Shown here piece after piece: positions 8,272 to 17,608 of a DNA stretch of 33,739 bases. The stretch covers positions 1 through 33,739 of the forward strand of contig JAAYHJ010000072.1 in assembly GCA_012735465.1 (NCBI GenBank), in the 5' to 3' direction. Numbering within the stretch: the stretch's first letter is position 1; the number at the start of each line of letters is the position of its first letter. The DNA is from Clostridiaceae bacterium (GTDB lineage Bacteria > Bacillota > Clostridia > SK-Y3). The notes under the pieces were generated by a model. It saw nothing but the letters and a program-made list of their open reading frames with translations, was not told where the DNA came from and did not search any database. The position numbers and the translations under genes are program-made.

Positions 8272-9564
8272 TTATCCCTCATCCCCAATTATATATCCTT
8301 TTATCTTTCCATAAATAGTTTTGTCTACAATAGCCTCCACCACTATTCCTTGTTCTACATACTGCTCCTGAAGAACATCACATGACTCGTGGATTTGAGA
8401 AAGGATGCTTCCGGCTGAATAAGGTAAGCATATCTTTACCTTTCTCTTTTGTTCAGGAATCACCCTTGCAAGAGTATTCTTTAAATCATCCAATCCTTGT
8501 CCTGTAACTGCCGATACTTCTACCCTTGCAGTGGCATGTCCATCCTTTGTCCAAATAAAAGAACAATCGTTTCTTCTTTTATCAACTTTATTATAAACAA
8601 GAATGATGGGCTTGTTGGATGCACCCAACTCATCCAATAATTTATCAACAACCATTACATGCTGTTCTGCGGCATCACTGCTTGAATCTACCACATGCAG
8701 CAGCACATCTGCCTCAACGGCTTCTTCCAATGTGGATTTAAAGGCTTCTATCAGATGGTGCGGAAGCTTCCTGATAAAACCAACAGTGTCCACCAATAAT
8801 ACCTTACCGTAATCCGGAAGCTCTATGCCCCTTACAGTAGGGTCCAATGTGGCAAAAAGCTTATCTTCGGTTAACACATTAGCATCTGAAAGGGCATTCA
8901 TCAAAGAAGACTTTCCTGCATTCGTATATCCTACAAGGGCTGCAACCGGAAGTCCTTGTTTTTTTCGCCTGCTTCGCAGCAGTTCACGATGCTTGCGCAC
9001 TTCCTTAAGCTCATTTTCCAGGTGTTTGATACGTCTCCAGATATGCCTTCGATCGGTTTCCAGTTTTGTCTCACCAGGGCCCCGGGTACCAATGCCTCCC
9101 CCCAACCTTGAGAGAGCAGAACCCATTCCGGTTAAACGCGGCAACATATACTTTAACTGAGCCAGTTCCACTTGTATCTTACCTTCTTTGGTAAATGCTC
9201 TGGCTGCAAAAATATCAAGAATTAATGTGCTCCTGTCAATAACCCTTACCCCGGTAGCTTCTTCAAGATTTCGTATCTGAGAACCACTTAATTCGTCATC
9301 GACTATGATCAGGTTTGCCCCAAGGCTTTTACATATCTCCCGTACCTCCTCCAACTTTCCCTGGCCCACATAGGTAGAGGCTTCAACAGACGGTCTGTTC
9401 TGAATCATGGTCTGAAGCACTTCAGCTCCCGCCGTATCCGCCAGCTGAGCAAGTTCTATCATTGACTCTTCGGTCGTATCCTCCAGTAAACTTCTATTCC
9501 CTGTATGCACTCCAATTAAAACCGCCCGTTCCTTTACCGGTTCTGTTTTTTCACTTAGATTCAT
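8272..9564 (-). CDS. hflX: Ribosome-associated GTPase HflX
   Basis: HflX is a GTPase that binds 50S and 70S ribosomes and splits stalled ribosomes under stress. The N-terminal HflX domain includes STYVGQGKLEEV and a long helical linker with the conserved RGPGETKLETDRR. G motifs are visible: G1 GYTNAGKSS (212-220), a G2 Thr segment, G3 DTVGF and G4 NKVD, with the usual C-terminal extension. The frame opens with TTG at 9582, whose following bases GGAGG are the ribosome binding site itself. The ATG at 9564, 11 bases after it, is therefore the start (430 residues). Downstream yigZ is nearly contiguous. Confidence 0.95.
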   Translation of the reverse strand: MNLSEKTEPVKERAVLIGVHTGNRSLLEDTTEESMIELAQLADTAGAEVLQTMIQNRPSVEASTYVGQGKLEEVREICKSLGANLIIVDDELSGSQIRNLEEATGVRVIDRSTLILDIFAARAFTKEGKIQVELAQLKYMLPRLTGMGSALSRLGGGIGTRGPGETKLETDRRHIWRRIKHLENELKEVRKHRELLRSRRKKQGLPVAALVGYTNAGKSSLMNALSDANVLTEDKLFATLDPTVRGIELPDYGKVLLVDTVGFIRKLPHHLIEAFKSTLEEAVEADVLLHVVDSSSDAAEQHVMVVDKLLDELGASNKPIILVYNKVDKRRNDCSFIWTKDGHATARVEVSAVTGQGLDDLKNTLARVIPEQKRKVKICLPYSAGSILSQIHESCDVLQEQYVEQGIVVEAIVDKTIYGKIKGYIIGDEG

Positions 9565-9652
9565 GTTATAATAATCCTCCAATGCAGTATTATTTTATTT
9601 ATTAATGTCTGTCCCATTACCAGGATATTAAATATGCTATAGAATTATTCCG

Positions 9653-10228
9653 CTATCTTAGTTTTTCAATACATACGGCAATAGGAGGACAGTTTATTTG
9701 ATTTATAAAATCGTGCATCAATACGCTGTATTTTTTATAATCTAAATTTTTAAGAAAAGACATAACCGCATCCTTTTCCTCAAAACCACTGTCTCCTCCG
9801 TAATAAATTACAATCATAACTATCCCGTTGGTTATGAGAAGTTCCAGGCTTTTTTTAATGGCTTCTATAGTGGTATCGGGCTTCGTGCAAATGCTATGGT
9901 CTCCCCCCGGAAGATAACCAAGATTGAACATTACCGCTTTTACCCCCCGCGGTACGTATTTGTCCATTTCCTGGTGTCCATCCTTAATCAGCGTTACGCG
10001 GTGCTGTAGGTTATGTGCACAAAGCCTGCTGTACGTAGCTTCAAGGGCCGCATCCTGTATGTCAAAACTGTAAACATGGCCCGAATCGCCCACCAGTTTT
10101 GCTAAAAAGAGGGTATCATGCCCATTTCCTGCGGTTGCATCTACCACTATATCTCCTTCTTTTACAATTTTTTCAACAATTTCATGGGATATACCAAGAG
10201 AATTTTTTAGAAAGCTCAATATCTTCAC
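9653..10228 (-). CDS. SAM-dependent methyltransferase, YtqB/rRNA_methylase family
   Basis: A 191-residue class I methyltransferase of the Pfam rRNA_methylase (YtqB) family. The SAM-binding motif I is VVDATAGNGHDTLFLAKLVG, motif II VYSFDIQDAAL, and the family motif MFNLGYLPGGDHSI follows. Some YtqB homologues act on tRNA, methylating a wobble-uridine derivative, so the Pfam name may mislead about the substrate. The start is GTG with GGTAATGGA upstream. It is the promoter-proximal gene of a probable ytqB-hflX-yigZ-CoA-binding operon, with 88 bases before hflX and no terminator between them. Confidence 0.85.
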   Translation of the reverse strand: MKILSFLKNSLGISHEIVEKIVKEGDIVVDATAGNGHDTLFLAKLVGDSGHVYSFDIQDAALEATYSRLCAHNLQHRVTLIKDGHQEMDKYVPRGVKAVMFNLGYLPGGDHSICTKPDTTIEAIKKSLELLITNGIVMIVIYYGGDSGFEEKDAVMSFLKNLDYKKYSVLMHDFINQINCPPIAVCIEKLR

Positions 10229-10379
10229 TCCATTACCTGATACTTTGTTAGAAAATTTTGTTCTTTAGAATATATATTACCGAATTTAACTTATCGAATC
10301 AAGAAGGGGATTTTACTGTAAAGCAAGCCTAAAGTCAGGTGGACCCATTTACAGGTGAATCCATTAAGGTAAATATGCA

Positions 10380-10403
10380 AAAGGCAGACCCATGTCTGCC
10401 TTT
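10380..10403 (-). terminator. Hairpin terminator after the yyaL-type gene
   Basis: A perfect 10-bp stem (AAAGGCAGAC, 10380-10389, with GTCTGCCTTT, 10394-10403) has a 4-base loop and lies 25 bases beyond the yyaL stop. On the minus strand it ends in CCTTT followed by TGCATATTTA, so the U-run is short. The rest of 10229-10427 is AT-rich without a convincing gene. Confidence 0.65.
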
Positions 10404-10427
10404 AAATGCTATTTAAGATATGCACTC

Positions 10428-12505
10428 TTATATGGAATCTGCTATTGACTTTATCAGCTCTTCCTTGCTCGTTACAGGCGACTGGCATGAAAAATTTTGA
10501 CATACATAAGCCGTTGCCTTGCCATTTAATTTTTTCTGGCCTTTTATGAAAGGGATCATATTGAGTAAGGTTTCCCCATCCTCTTCCTCTGCATTAAGTA
10601 TGCTTACCACATTGGGCAAAAAAGTTTTGTGAATAATCTTTATCATTTCACGGGTATCACTGCTGTTTCTTTCTCCTGCCACTACAATTTCCTTTGAACC
10701 ATACAGTGCAAACATCACCGCTATCAAAAAATAAGTATGTCCGCCCGGCACCTCACTGATAATGCCCCCAAAGGCACTAAGCTGCTTATCTGCAAACTGC
10801 TCAAGTTTTTGGTCTCCCGTCAAGCGTGACAGGCGCAGTAAATTCAGCGCTGCAACCGAATTGCCTGACGGAATTGCTCCGTCATATACTTCTTTTGGGC
10901 GGGCAATGAGCTGCTCCCCGTCCTTTCCATACAAAAAGAAGCCGCCCTTTTGATCATCCCAAAAGTACTTTATCATTTCCTCGTTTATAGCAACTGCCTT
11001 TTCAAGATAAAACGGTTTATAGGTGGTCTGGTACAGCTCAATAAGCCCCCATGTTAAAAAGGCATAATCATCCGCATAGGCAAGGTAAGCTGCCTGTCCG
11101 TCCCTGTATCGTGCCAGCAGCCTTCCGTCTTCTCTTACCAGATTTTTAAATATAAACCCTGCTGCTTTTTCGGCAGCTTCCGTATATGCATCATTTTCCA
11201 ATATGCGTCCGCCCATTGCCATTGCAGCGATCATCAGTCCATTCCAGGAGGTTAGAATCTTATCATCCTTATACGGATGTATTCTTTTAGCCCGATGGGT
11301 AAATACTCTATGTCTTAGAACCGAAATATTATCTTCCTTTTCATTAACATTTTCTTTTGCATGTATACGATTTGGAATGCTTTTGCCTTCAAAATTCCCC
11401 TTGTCGGTAATATCATAGTAACTGCAGAAAAGCTCTCCGTCTTCTTCTCCGAGAATGTCTATAATTTCCTTTTTAGTCCATAAGTAAAACTTTCCTTCTT
11501 CGCCTTCCGAATCGGCATCTTCAGCCGAATAGAAGCCGCCTTCTTCAGATACCATGTCCCTTAAAACGTAGGCAAATATTTTTTGTGCAACCTCAGCATA
11601 TATTTCTTTTTGGGTCGCCTGATATGCTTCCAAGTAAGCAATTGCCAAAAGCGCATTGTCATAAAGCATTTTTTCAAAATGCGGCACCAGCCATTTTTTA
11701 TCCGTGGAATACCTTGAAAAGCCTCCGCCTATGTGATCAAAAATGCCTCCCCTATACATCCCTTCCAATGTTTTTTCCACCATTTCCAAGGCCCTTTGTT
11801 TGCCTGTTGCCTTCCAATAGCGCAATAAATACAGCAGATTATGGGGTGTGGGAAACTTAGGTGCACTGCCGAATCCCCCATAAACCGGATCAAAAGAATT
11901 CTCCAGCCATTCAAAAGCTTCATGCAATACATCGGTGGATATTGTACCCCTTTTACTATCCTCCATGAAATGGTAAGAGATATTCCTGGCAATTTCTTCT
12001 CCCGAGCGCATTAATCTATCCTTATCTTTCCTCCACGCCTCACTCACCCGGTTTAATATATCTATTAAGCCGGGAATACCCATCCGCCCATGCTTTGGAA
12101 AATAGGTTCCTGCAAAAAACGGCTTCTGGGTGGGAGTCATAATTACAGTTAATGGCCAGCCTCCCTGGCCGGTCAGCGCCTGGCAGAAAGTCATATATAT
12201 ATTATCAATATCCGGCCTTTCTTCCCGGTCAACTTTTATGGAAACAAAGTTTTTGTTTAAAATCTCTGCAACCTCTTCATCCTCAAAGCTTTCTCTCTCC
12301 ATAACATGGCACCAATGACAGGTTGATTTTATAACCAACACTAGGAGTACCCAATAGACAGAAATATCGGCTTATCTTCGAGCTTGGCTTTATCAAAGGC
12401 TTCCTGTCCCCAGGGGAACCAATCCACCGGATTATAAGCGTGCTGCAAAAGATAAGGCGATTTCTCATTTATCAATCTATTGGGTACAGCATTATTGTTA
12501 GCCAT
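10428..12505 (-). pseudogene. yyaL: YyaL-type thioredoxin-domain protein (DUF255), split into two frames
   Basis: Homologues are single proteins of about 680 residues with an N-terminal thioredoxin-like DUF255 domain and an (alpha/alpha)6-barrel resembling N-acylglucosamine 2-epimerases; their function is unclear. Here the N-terminus ([20 protein letters not shown]..., ATG at 12505 with AAGGTG upstream) runs to FLSIGYS and stops at TAG (12343-12341). The family sequence resumes 20 bases later in another frame as STCHWCHVMERESFEDEE, then runs uninterrupted to 10428. A GTG overlaps the stop by one base (TAGTG) and could restart translation, giving a 637-residue second piece that keeps the CHWC active site but lacks the first strand and helix of the thioredoxin fold. 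The rest of the gene shows no decay, so it is either a recent lesion, a functional split, a recoding site or an assembly error. Confidence 0.85.
12324..12343 (-). other. About 20 extra bases interrupting yyaL before the CxxC motif
   Basis: On the minus strand, codons ATT GGG TAC TCC (I-G-Y-S) are followed by 20 bases beginning TAGTG and ending ATCA, then ACC TGT CAT TGG TGC (T-C-H-W-C). Removing the 20 bases restores the expected family sequence exactly. The segment is not an obvious clean duplication of its flanks. Confidence 0.8.
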
Positions 12506-12562
12506 CTTATCACCTTCTTTCATAACTATATAATTATAATATTTTATTATGTCCCAAAAAAT

Positions 12563-12589
12563 AAAGGATACTAATTATTAGTACCCTTT
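12563..12589 (-). terminator. Terminator after the copper-amine-oxidase-like protein gene
   Basis: AAAGG-x-TACTAAT (12563-12575) pairs with ATTAGTA-x-CCTTT (12577-12589) with one mismatch, and the minus strand continues TTTATTTTTTGG. It separates the surface protein gene from yyaL. Confidence 0.75.
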
Positions 12590-12616
12590 TATTTGCAAGT
12601 TATTTAAATTTCCGTT

Positions 12617-14059
12617 TTATTCCAATACAATAATTCTGCTAGGTGTTGTTTGTGCAGGAATACTCTTTGTTGTAGCGCCATAAAAAACAATTAGTTTTTT
12701 ATTTGCTATCAGGTCGGCAAGCTGTTCAATTGTAGGCTTTGCAGGTAAAGATGCTTTCGTACTACCTGACCACTCTATTTTCGTTTCCTCGGAAAGATTA
12801 AGTTTTAGGGTCTTATCCGCACTCAGCAAATCACTGTCAAACTTGTCCGCCTTAATATTTTGCCCTTCTATTACACCGGTAACAATATCTATGCTGTAAT
12901 GCGGAGGATAAATCATAATCATCGGTCTGCCCGCCTCATAATAGCCAGTAATCTCTTTACCTACTTCAATCTTGACATCATCAAGATAAAACGTATCCTT
13001 TGACAGCTTAAAATATGCCTGTTTTCCTTCTTTATCCTCTACAAAAACAGTCTTTATGTCTTCCTTTTCACCGCTTATTTCCTTAACGGTTCCGGTAAAA
13101 GAATTATAAAATGCTTGTGGCTCGGTATTTTCACTTTCTTCATCGGCATTATATTCCTGGTCTAATAAAATGCTGCCTACCTCGGGGCTCATAATACAGT
13201 ATGTTGCATATTCACCGTTAATTTCTACTGACATAACAACATAATCCCTGGAACCAAAGCTTGTCAACAGGATGCTGCCTCCGTTATTTAATTCGATCTT
13301 TATATTATTACCTGCCAGCATTTCAATGTATGCTCCGTTAAATGTCGGACTGGTATTCAGAGAATTAATAATCTTTTCAATTTCTTCCCTGGATAAGGTT
13401 TTAATTTCTTCCTGCATCAAGCTATACAATTTCATTTCTTTGATTGAATCAACCGATATGGCTTTTCCCATACTCTCCAGTGACTCACCAATGTCTTCTT
13501 GTGCTATACCATCAAAATCCGTAGTTCTGATTTTAACAGTCATATTCTTTTCATCCCAACCTACATCGGCTCCTAAAGCTTCAGCGACCAACCGGACCGG
13601 AATAAATGTGCGGTCATCCACAATTTTAGATGGTACATCCAATTCAATAATCTCTTCCTTTGGAACCCCGTCCTCGTTTTTCACTACTTTTGCCGTAGTT
13701 TCTCCAACAACCAATTCAATGCTTATACCATCTTTTTGCACCTTAACGGTCTTCTGCTCGGCAAACCATTCAACTACAGCGCCTAGCTTTTCCATAACTC
13801 CCCTTAACGGTACTAATGTACGGCCATTTTCCAAAAAGGGTTTGACATCCAATTCAAGCAATTGACCATTTATTTGTATTCCAATATCCTGTTTCTTTTG
13901 TACAGTGTTATCAGTTGCTCCGTATCCCATGCCAACTTCCACGCTTACAGGCGTATCATTTAATGAAATAACTCTCGGCATTGCCAAAACTGAACCCGCT
14001 GAAATAATTGAACAACACAAACCCACTGCTACCGCTTTTTTTAAACTAAATTTATTCAT
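12617..14059 (-). CDS. Secreted protein with copper amine oxidase N-terminal-like domain
   Basis: An exported protein of about 480 residues. It has a basic N-terminus and hydrophobic core ending SVLA, a good signal peptide. Two stalk-type repeats of the Cu_amine_oxidN1 family follow, with IQINGQLLELDVKPFLENGR, TLVPLRGVMEKLGAVVEW and then RTFIPVRLVAEALGADVGWDE. These domains are common on clostridial surface proteins and do not imply amine oxidase activity; the catalytic domain is absent. The C-terminal half contains a beta-rich segment (GTVKEISGEKEDIKTVFVEDKEGKQ) of no clear family. The start is the ATG at 14059, with GGAGG seven bases upstream; the ATG three bases earlier sits too close to it. 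It appears monocistronic. Confidence 0.8.
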   Translation of the reverse strand: MNKFSLKKAVAVGLCCSIISAGSVLAMPRVISLNDTPVSVEVGMGYGATDNTVQKKQDIGIQINGQLLELDVKPFLENGRTLVPLRGVMEKLGAVVEWFAEQKTVKVQKDGISIELVVGETTAKVVKNEDGVPKEEIIELDVPSKIVDDRTFIPVRLVAEALGADVGWDEKNMTVKIRTTDFDGIAQEDIGESLESMGKAISVDSIKEMKLYSLMQEEIKTLSREEIEKIINSLNTSPTFNGAYIEMLAGNNIKIELNNGGSILLTSFGSRDYVVMSVEINGEYATYCIMSPEVGSILLDQEYNADEESENTEPQAFYNSFTGTVKEISGEKEDIKTVFVEDKEGKQAYFKLSKDTFYLDDVKIEVGKEITGYYEAGRPMIMIYPPHYSIDIVTGVIEGQNIKADKFDSDLLSADKTLKLNLSEETKIEWSGSTKASLPAKPTIEQLADLIANKKLIVFYGATTKSIPAQTTPSRIIVLE

Positions 14060-14222
14060 CATACTACCTCCTTTAAACACTTTTTAAAAACTAAACATTT
14101 TTAAACAATTCAGTTCTCAATATGTACTTTACATTTGTTTCATCATTCGTATTTATAGACGAGTATATTTTATAAAGGTTCCATACTTAATGGCATGCTT
14201 TTTGCAATATCTAAATAAAAAG

Positions 14223-14251
14223 TGCTGTCAATCAGCTTTTTGATGACAGCA
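14223..14251 (-). terminator. Terminator after the 267-residue membrane-anchored protein gene
   Basis: TGCTGTCA (14223-14230) and TGACAGCA (14244-14251) form an 8-bp stem extended by A-T pairs, with a CTTTTTATTT run on the minus strand. The opposite strand has CATTTTTT after the stem. Confidence 0.85.
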
Positions 14252-14265
14252 TTTTTTACTAACTG

Positions 14266-15069
14266 CTATATTGTCCATTGATTGTGAATGATACCAACCA
14301 AATACCAATTGCCTTCGTATTTCTCAAACACTAACCTGAGACTCTTCCAGTCCATACCTTCATATTCAGGATTGAATCCGGAAAAATAATATTCTACTAC
14401 AATTGGATTATCATATACTTCAAATTGGTTTTCCAGCATATTGCCACTGCTTAACACTTCATTATACCCTATCTTTTCTGCATTCTTAAAATCTTCCGAA
14501 TACACAAACCTTTCATAATATTCACTGGGTGTTAAGTAAATTTCCTCTCCCGAACCGTCATAATGTCCCCATAAATAAGCCTCTTTATCTTCAAAGAAGT
14601 TTATAATTTCTCCTTTTTTAAATACCACATCCTTTTCCAATGAAACATAGGTATACGGAGTAAATCTTACACCTTTAACCGGATGAACCAAATCAGAAAT
14701 TGTTTTTGCGTCTTTTCTGCTTATTGCATCAATTGCCTTATCTGCAGTTTCCTTTATGATTTTCTTTGCCAATTCAGGTTTTATTATACCTGTCCCCGGT
14801 TCATCCATACCAGATTCCACATCGGTTTCCGACCGACTTTCTTCTTTACCTTCTTCATTATAGTTTCCTCCAGTTTCAAACCTTTCCTCCGTTTCAGATT
14901 GTGCAGTACCTGGCTTATCTTCTACTCCTTTATCCGTTTTATTGGATATTAGATTATCATTCTTGGTAAATTCAGGTGATTCATCTTTATTCAGCAAAAA
15001 TAATGTAATTATAAGCGCTGCACATAAAACTCCAAGTACAATTGTATTTCTAAGTACATTATTCTTCAT
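14266..15069 (-). CDS. Hypothetical membrane-anchored extracellular protein
   Basis: I do not recognise a named family. The 267-residue product has a short basic N-terminus, a hydrophobic segment (TIVLGVLCAALIITLFLL) that fits a signal anchor, and about 70 residues of charged, low-complexity linker rich in Glu, Lys, Thr and Ser. A folded domain of about 165 residues follows, from IIKETADKAIDAISRKDAKTIS to the end. Features of that domain are LVHPVKGVRFTPY, YYERFVYSEDF and a closing WKSLRLVFEKYEGNWYLVGIIHNQW. This layout resembles small extracytoplasmic domains of clostridial and bacillar surface proteins. There is no lipobox. AAAGGAG precedes the ATG. It lies between other surface protein genes and has its own terminator. 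Confidence 0.75.
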   Translation of the reverse strand: MKNNVLRNTIVLGVLCAALIITLFLLNKDESPEFTKNDNLISNKTDKGVEDKPGTAQSETEERFETGGNYNEEGKEESRSETDVESGMDEPGTGIIKPELAKKIIKETADKAIDAISRKDAKTISDLVHPVKGVRFTPYTYVSLEKDVVFKKGEIINFFEDKEAYLWGHYDGSGEEIYLTPSEYYERFVYSEDFKNAEKIGYNEVLSSGNMLENQFEVYDNPIVVEYYFSGFNPEYEGMDWKSLRLVFEKYEGNWYLVGIIHNQWTI

Positions 15070-15162
15070 TTCCTCTACTCCTTTATTTTTTATTTATTTT
15101 TAGACGTAAAACTACCGGATTTGTTCCATAATAAAACTTATTTGGCGTTTTACATAATCAAA

Positions 15163-16254
15163 TTACTTATTACCCTTTCCCCTAATATCAACAAACCTAT
15201 CCTTAATATCATTTCCTATACCCACATCTTCAAAAGTAGCCATATTATTTACCACGTATAACGCCGCTTCTATAATATTAAAAGCAAGAGGACATCCACT
15301 ACCCTCCCCAAGCCTCATATTCAAATGAAGCATGGGCTTTAATCCCATATATTCAAACACATAATTTACGGCTTTTTCATCCGATTTATGGGAAGTAAAC
15401 ATGTAATCCTTAACTTCCGGCTTTAAAATATAAGCACACAAAGCTGCCGCACCGGAAATAACACCATCTATTACTATGGGTTTTTTATTTTTGGCTGCCG
15501 ATAAAAAACATCCGCACATTCCTGCAATATCAAAGCCCCCTACCTTGCTAAGCACATCCAAAACATCCTTTTTATCGGGCTTATTAATCTCCAGCGCCTT
15601 CTTTAAAACCTTTTTCTTATTTTCAAGCTGCTCATCGGTTAAACCAGCGCCTGCCCCCACCAGTTTATTAATATCGATTTCCAGGAGAGCGGATATAACC
15701 GCTGCACTTGTGGATGTATTCCCTATTCCCATTTCCCCGGTTCCAAATAAATCATAGCCTTTATTGCTTAGCTCATCCGTAATTTCTATACCCACCTCCA
15801 CCGCCTTAACTGCCTCATCTCTACTCATGGCCGGCCCTTTGCAAATGTTTTTTGTTCCATGATTAATCTTCCTGTTTATAACCTTAGGGTTTAAAATAAC
15901 CCCTTTTACTCCCACATCAACAACCGTTAACTCCGAACCAGCAAAAGAGGCAAGCACACCTACCCCCGTCTTCATCTCCGGCATGCTGTTTGTCATTAAC
16001 CGTGTTATTACTTGATCCGCAGAGCTTACACCTTCTTCGCATATACCATTATCGGAACACATAATTATTATGTTTTTCTTATGAACCTTATTAAAAATCT
16101 GTCCTGTAATTCCGGCATATTTTATTGCAATTTCTTCAAGCATCCCAAAGCTTCCAAGCGGTTTAGCAAGGCTGTCAATATATTTTGCGGCTTTTTGCAT
16201 TGCATCCCTGTCGGAAGCGGTTATGCTGTTAATTGTTTCGTATAATAAACTCAT
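15163..16254 (-). CDS. cobT: Nicotinate-nucleotide-dimethylbenzimidazole phosphoribosyltransferase
   Basis: CobT activates the lower-ligand base of cobalamin by transferring phosphoribose from nicotinate mononucleotide to give the alpha-ribazole phosphate that CobS later uses. The 363-residue length is typical. The N-terminal DSLAKPLGSFGMLEEIA, central DLFGTGEMGIGNTSTSAAV and NMRLGEGSGCPLAFNII motifs are present. The Glu of GEGSG falls at residue 317, the position of the catalytic base in Salmonella CobT. AAAGGAG lies nine bases before the ATG. It is the last gene of cobU-cobS-cobT. Which base is used cannot be told from sequence. Confidence 0.95.
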   Translation of the reverse strand: MSLLYETINSITASDRDAMQKAAKYIDSLAKPLGSFGMLEEIAIKYAGITGQIFNKVHKKNIIIMCSDNGICEEGVSSADQVITRLMTNSMPEMKTGVGVLASFAGSELTVVDVGVKGVILNPKVINRKINHGTKNICKGPAMSRDEAVKAVEVGIEITDELSNKGYDLFGTGEMGIGNTSTSAAVISALLEIDINKLVGAGAGLTDEQLENKKKVLKKALEINKPDKKDVLDVLSKVGGFDIAGMCGCFLSAAKNKKPIVIDGVISGAAALCAYILKPEVKDYMFTSHKSDEKAVNYVFEYMGLKPMLHLNMRLGEGSGCPLAFNIIEAALYVVNNMATFEDVGIGNDIKDRFVDIRGKGNK

Positions 16255-16282
16255 ATTTCAAAACTCCTTTATATTTTATGTA

Positions 16283-17044
16283 TTAGCTGTTTAAACCAAG
16301 CAATGCGCTTAATATTATTATACTAAATAACGTTACCAGTTCATTGTTGGCTCCCAGGCAGTCACCTGTAACTCCATTGATTTTACTGTTACAAAGAAAA
16401 TTAAATAAAAGGGTTATAACCACTGCAGAAAGCATTAAAATAATTGTCTCAAGCCAGTAACCCACCAAAAATCCTATGGCCAAGGCAATCAATGCATTTA
16501 CCAATACTTCTTTTAAGGTCACCGTATTTATAAATAGATTTCCGGAACCCTCTTTTTTGGCAGGCTTTCCAATACAGCTTAGAAGTATAACAGAAAACCG
16601 GCTTATCATATGTATAATGGGTATTGTCATGATTTTTGTACTGCCCGCAAGAATTAAATAACCTTCATACTTGATTAACAGGTTCAATGCTATACCTATA
16701 CATGCAAAAGTGCCTATCCTGCTGTCTTTCATAATTTCCATGATCTTGTCCTTGCCCTTAAAAGCAAAGAACCCATCGCAGGTGTCGCCAAAGCCATCTA
16801 TATGCATGGCGCCAGTAATAACTACATCAAATATTATCATTGACAGGACAGCAAAACTTACATGTATTATTTTTTCTAAAAAAATAAATAAAGTATACTG
16901 ACTTAATCCGATTAAAAAACCTATAATAACAAAAAAATTTGCACCATTTTTGAAGTTATCCTTTTCACAAGGAAGTTTTTTATTTACAGGTATTCTTGTT
17001 AAAAGCTGAAGCATAAGCAAAAAATCCAAATAATGCCTTTTCAT
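16283..17044 (-). CDS. cobS: Adenosylcobinamide-GDP ribazoletransferase
   Basis: CobS is an integral membrane enzyme that joins adenosylcobinamide-GDP and alpha-ribazole (phosphate) to make adenosylcobalamin (phosphate). The 253-residue protein is strongly hydrophobic with several membrane segments, and carries the Asp-rich HIDGFGDTCDGFFAF motif (from residue 81), which fits Mg-nucleotide binding, and the C-terminal GVTGDCLGANNEL motif. The N-terminal FLLMLQLLTRIPV is typical. GAGGG lies six bases before the ATG. It begins 15 bases after the cobU stop and is followed by cobT 28 bases later. Confidence 0.93.
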   Translation of the reverse strand: MKRHYLDFLLMLQLLTRIPVNKKLPCEKDNFKNGANFFVIIGFLIGLSQYTLFIFLEKIIHVSFAVLSMIIFDVVITGAMHIDGFGDTCDGFFAFKGKDKIMEIMKDSRIGTFACIGIALNLLIKYEGYLILAGSTKIMTIPIIHMISRFSVILLSCIGKPAKKEGSGNLFINTVTLKEVLVNALIALAIGFLVGYWLETIILMLSAVVITLLFNFLCNSKINGVTGDCLGANNELVTLFSIIILSALLGLNS

Positions 17045-17059
17045 AATTTTCCCTCATAT

Positions 17060-17608
17060 TTATTTAATCTTTACCGGCAGGCCTGATACCAGCAGATAAG
17101 CTTCATCGCTCACTTTGCCTAAGTATTGATTAATTCTACCGGATATATCGGTAAATATTCTTCCAAGCCTATGTTCGGATATCAGCCCAAAACCAACTTC
17201 ATTGGTAACCACCACAAGTTCTTTATCGTATTCCCTGACAGCAGAAATCATGGTTCTGAATTCTTCTTTTATATATTCTTCTAAATCTTTAATTTCCTGT
17301 ATCGATAGATTGTCAAAATCCACGTATTTATCAAACATCAGGTTTGTCATCATGGTAGTAGCACATTCAAGCAAAACATGCTTGTACCTTGATTCTTTTA
17401 CAACAGATTTCAGGTTTTTGTAGCCCTCAAAAGTCTGCCAATGTTTATTCCTTCTTTTTTTATGTACAGCAACCCTTTCTTTCATCTCATCATCAGTTAT
17501 GATTGATGTAGCAATATACAAAACATCGTCTTTTCCCTTTAGCAGCTGTTCGGCAAAACTGCTTTTACCGCTTCGGCTGCCACCTGTCACTAAAATTATT
17601 TTACTCAT
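17060..17608 (-). CDS. cobU: Adenosylcobinamide kinase / adenosylcobinamide-phosphate guanylyltransferase
   Basis: CobU phosphorylates adenosylcobinamide and then adds GMP, forming the activated corrinoid for CobS. The N-terminal P-loop GGSRSGKS spans residues 9-16 and the VHKKRRNKHW segment contains His49, the region of the guanylylated His in characterised enzymes. VVTNEVGFGLIS and GRINQYLGKVSDEAYLLVSGLPVKIK close the protein. Length (182 residues) is normal. It is the first gene of cobUST. The three genes allow salvage of cobinamide or late de novo assembly; no corrin-ring genes are in the window. No B12 riboswitch fits the leader of fewer than 90 bases. Confidence 0.95.
   Translation of the reverse strand: MSKIILVTGGSRSGKSSFAEQLLKGKDDVLYIATSIITDDEMKERVAVHKKRRNKHWQTFEGYKNLKSVVKESRYKHVLLECATTMMTNLMFDKYVDFDNLSIQEIKDLEEYIKEEFRTMISAVREYDKELVVVTNEVGFGLISEHRLGRIFTDISGRINQYLGKVSDEAYLLVSGLPVKIK

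Noticed and set aside
13272-13865. Plus-strand Ser-rich frame of 197 codons inside the surface protein gene
   Set aside because: It is antisense to a protein with clear domain structure; the Ser/Thr-rich composition is a reverse-frame artefact.
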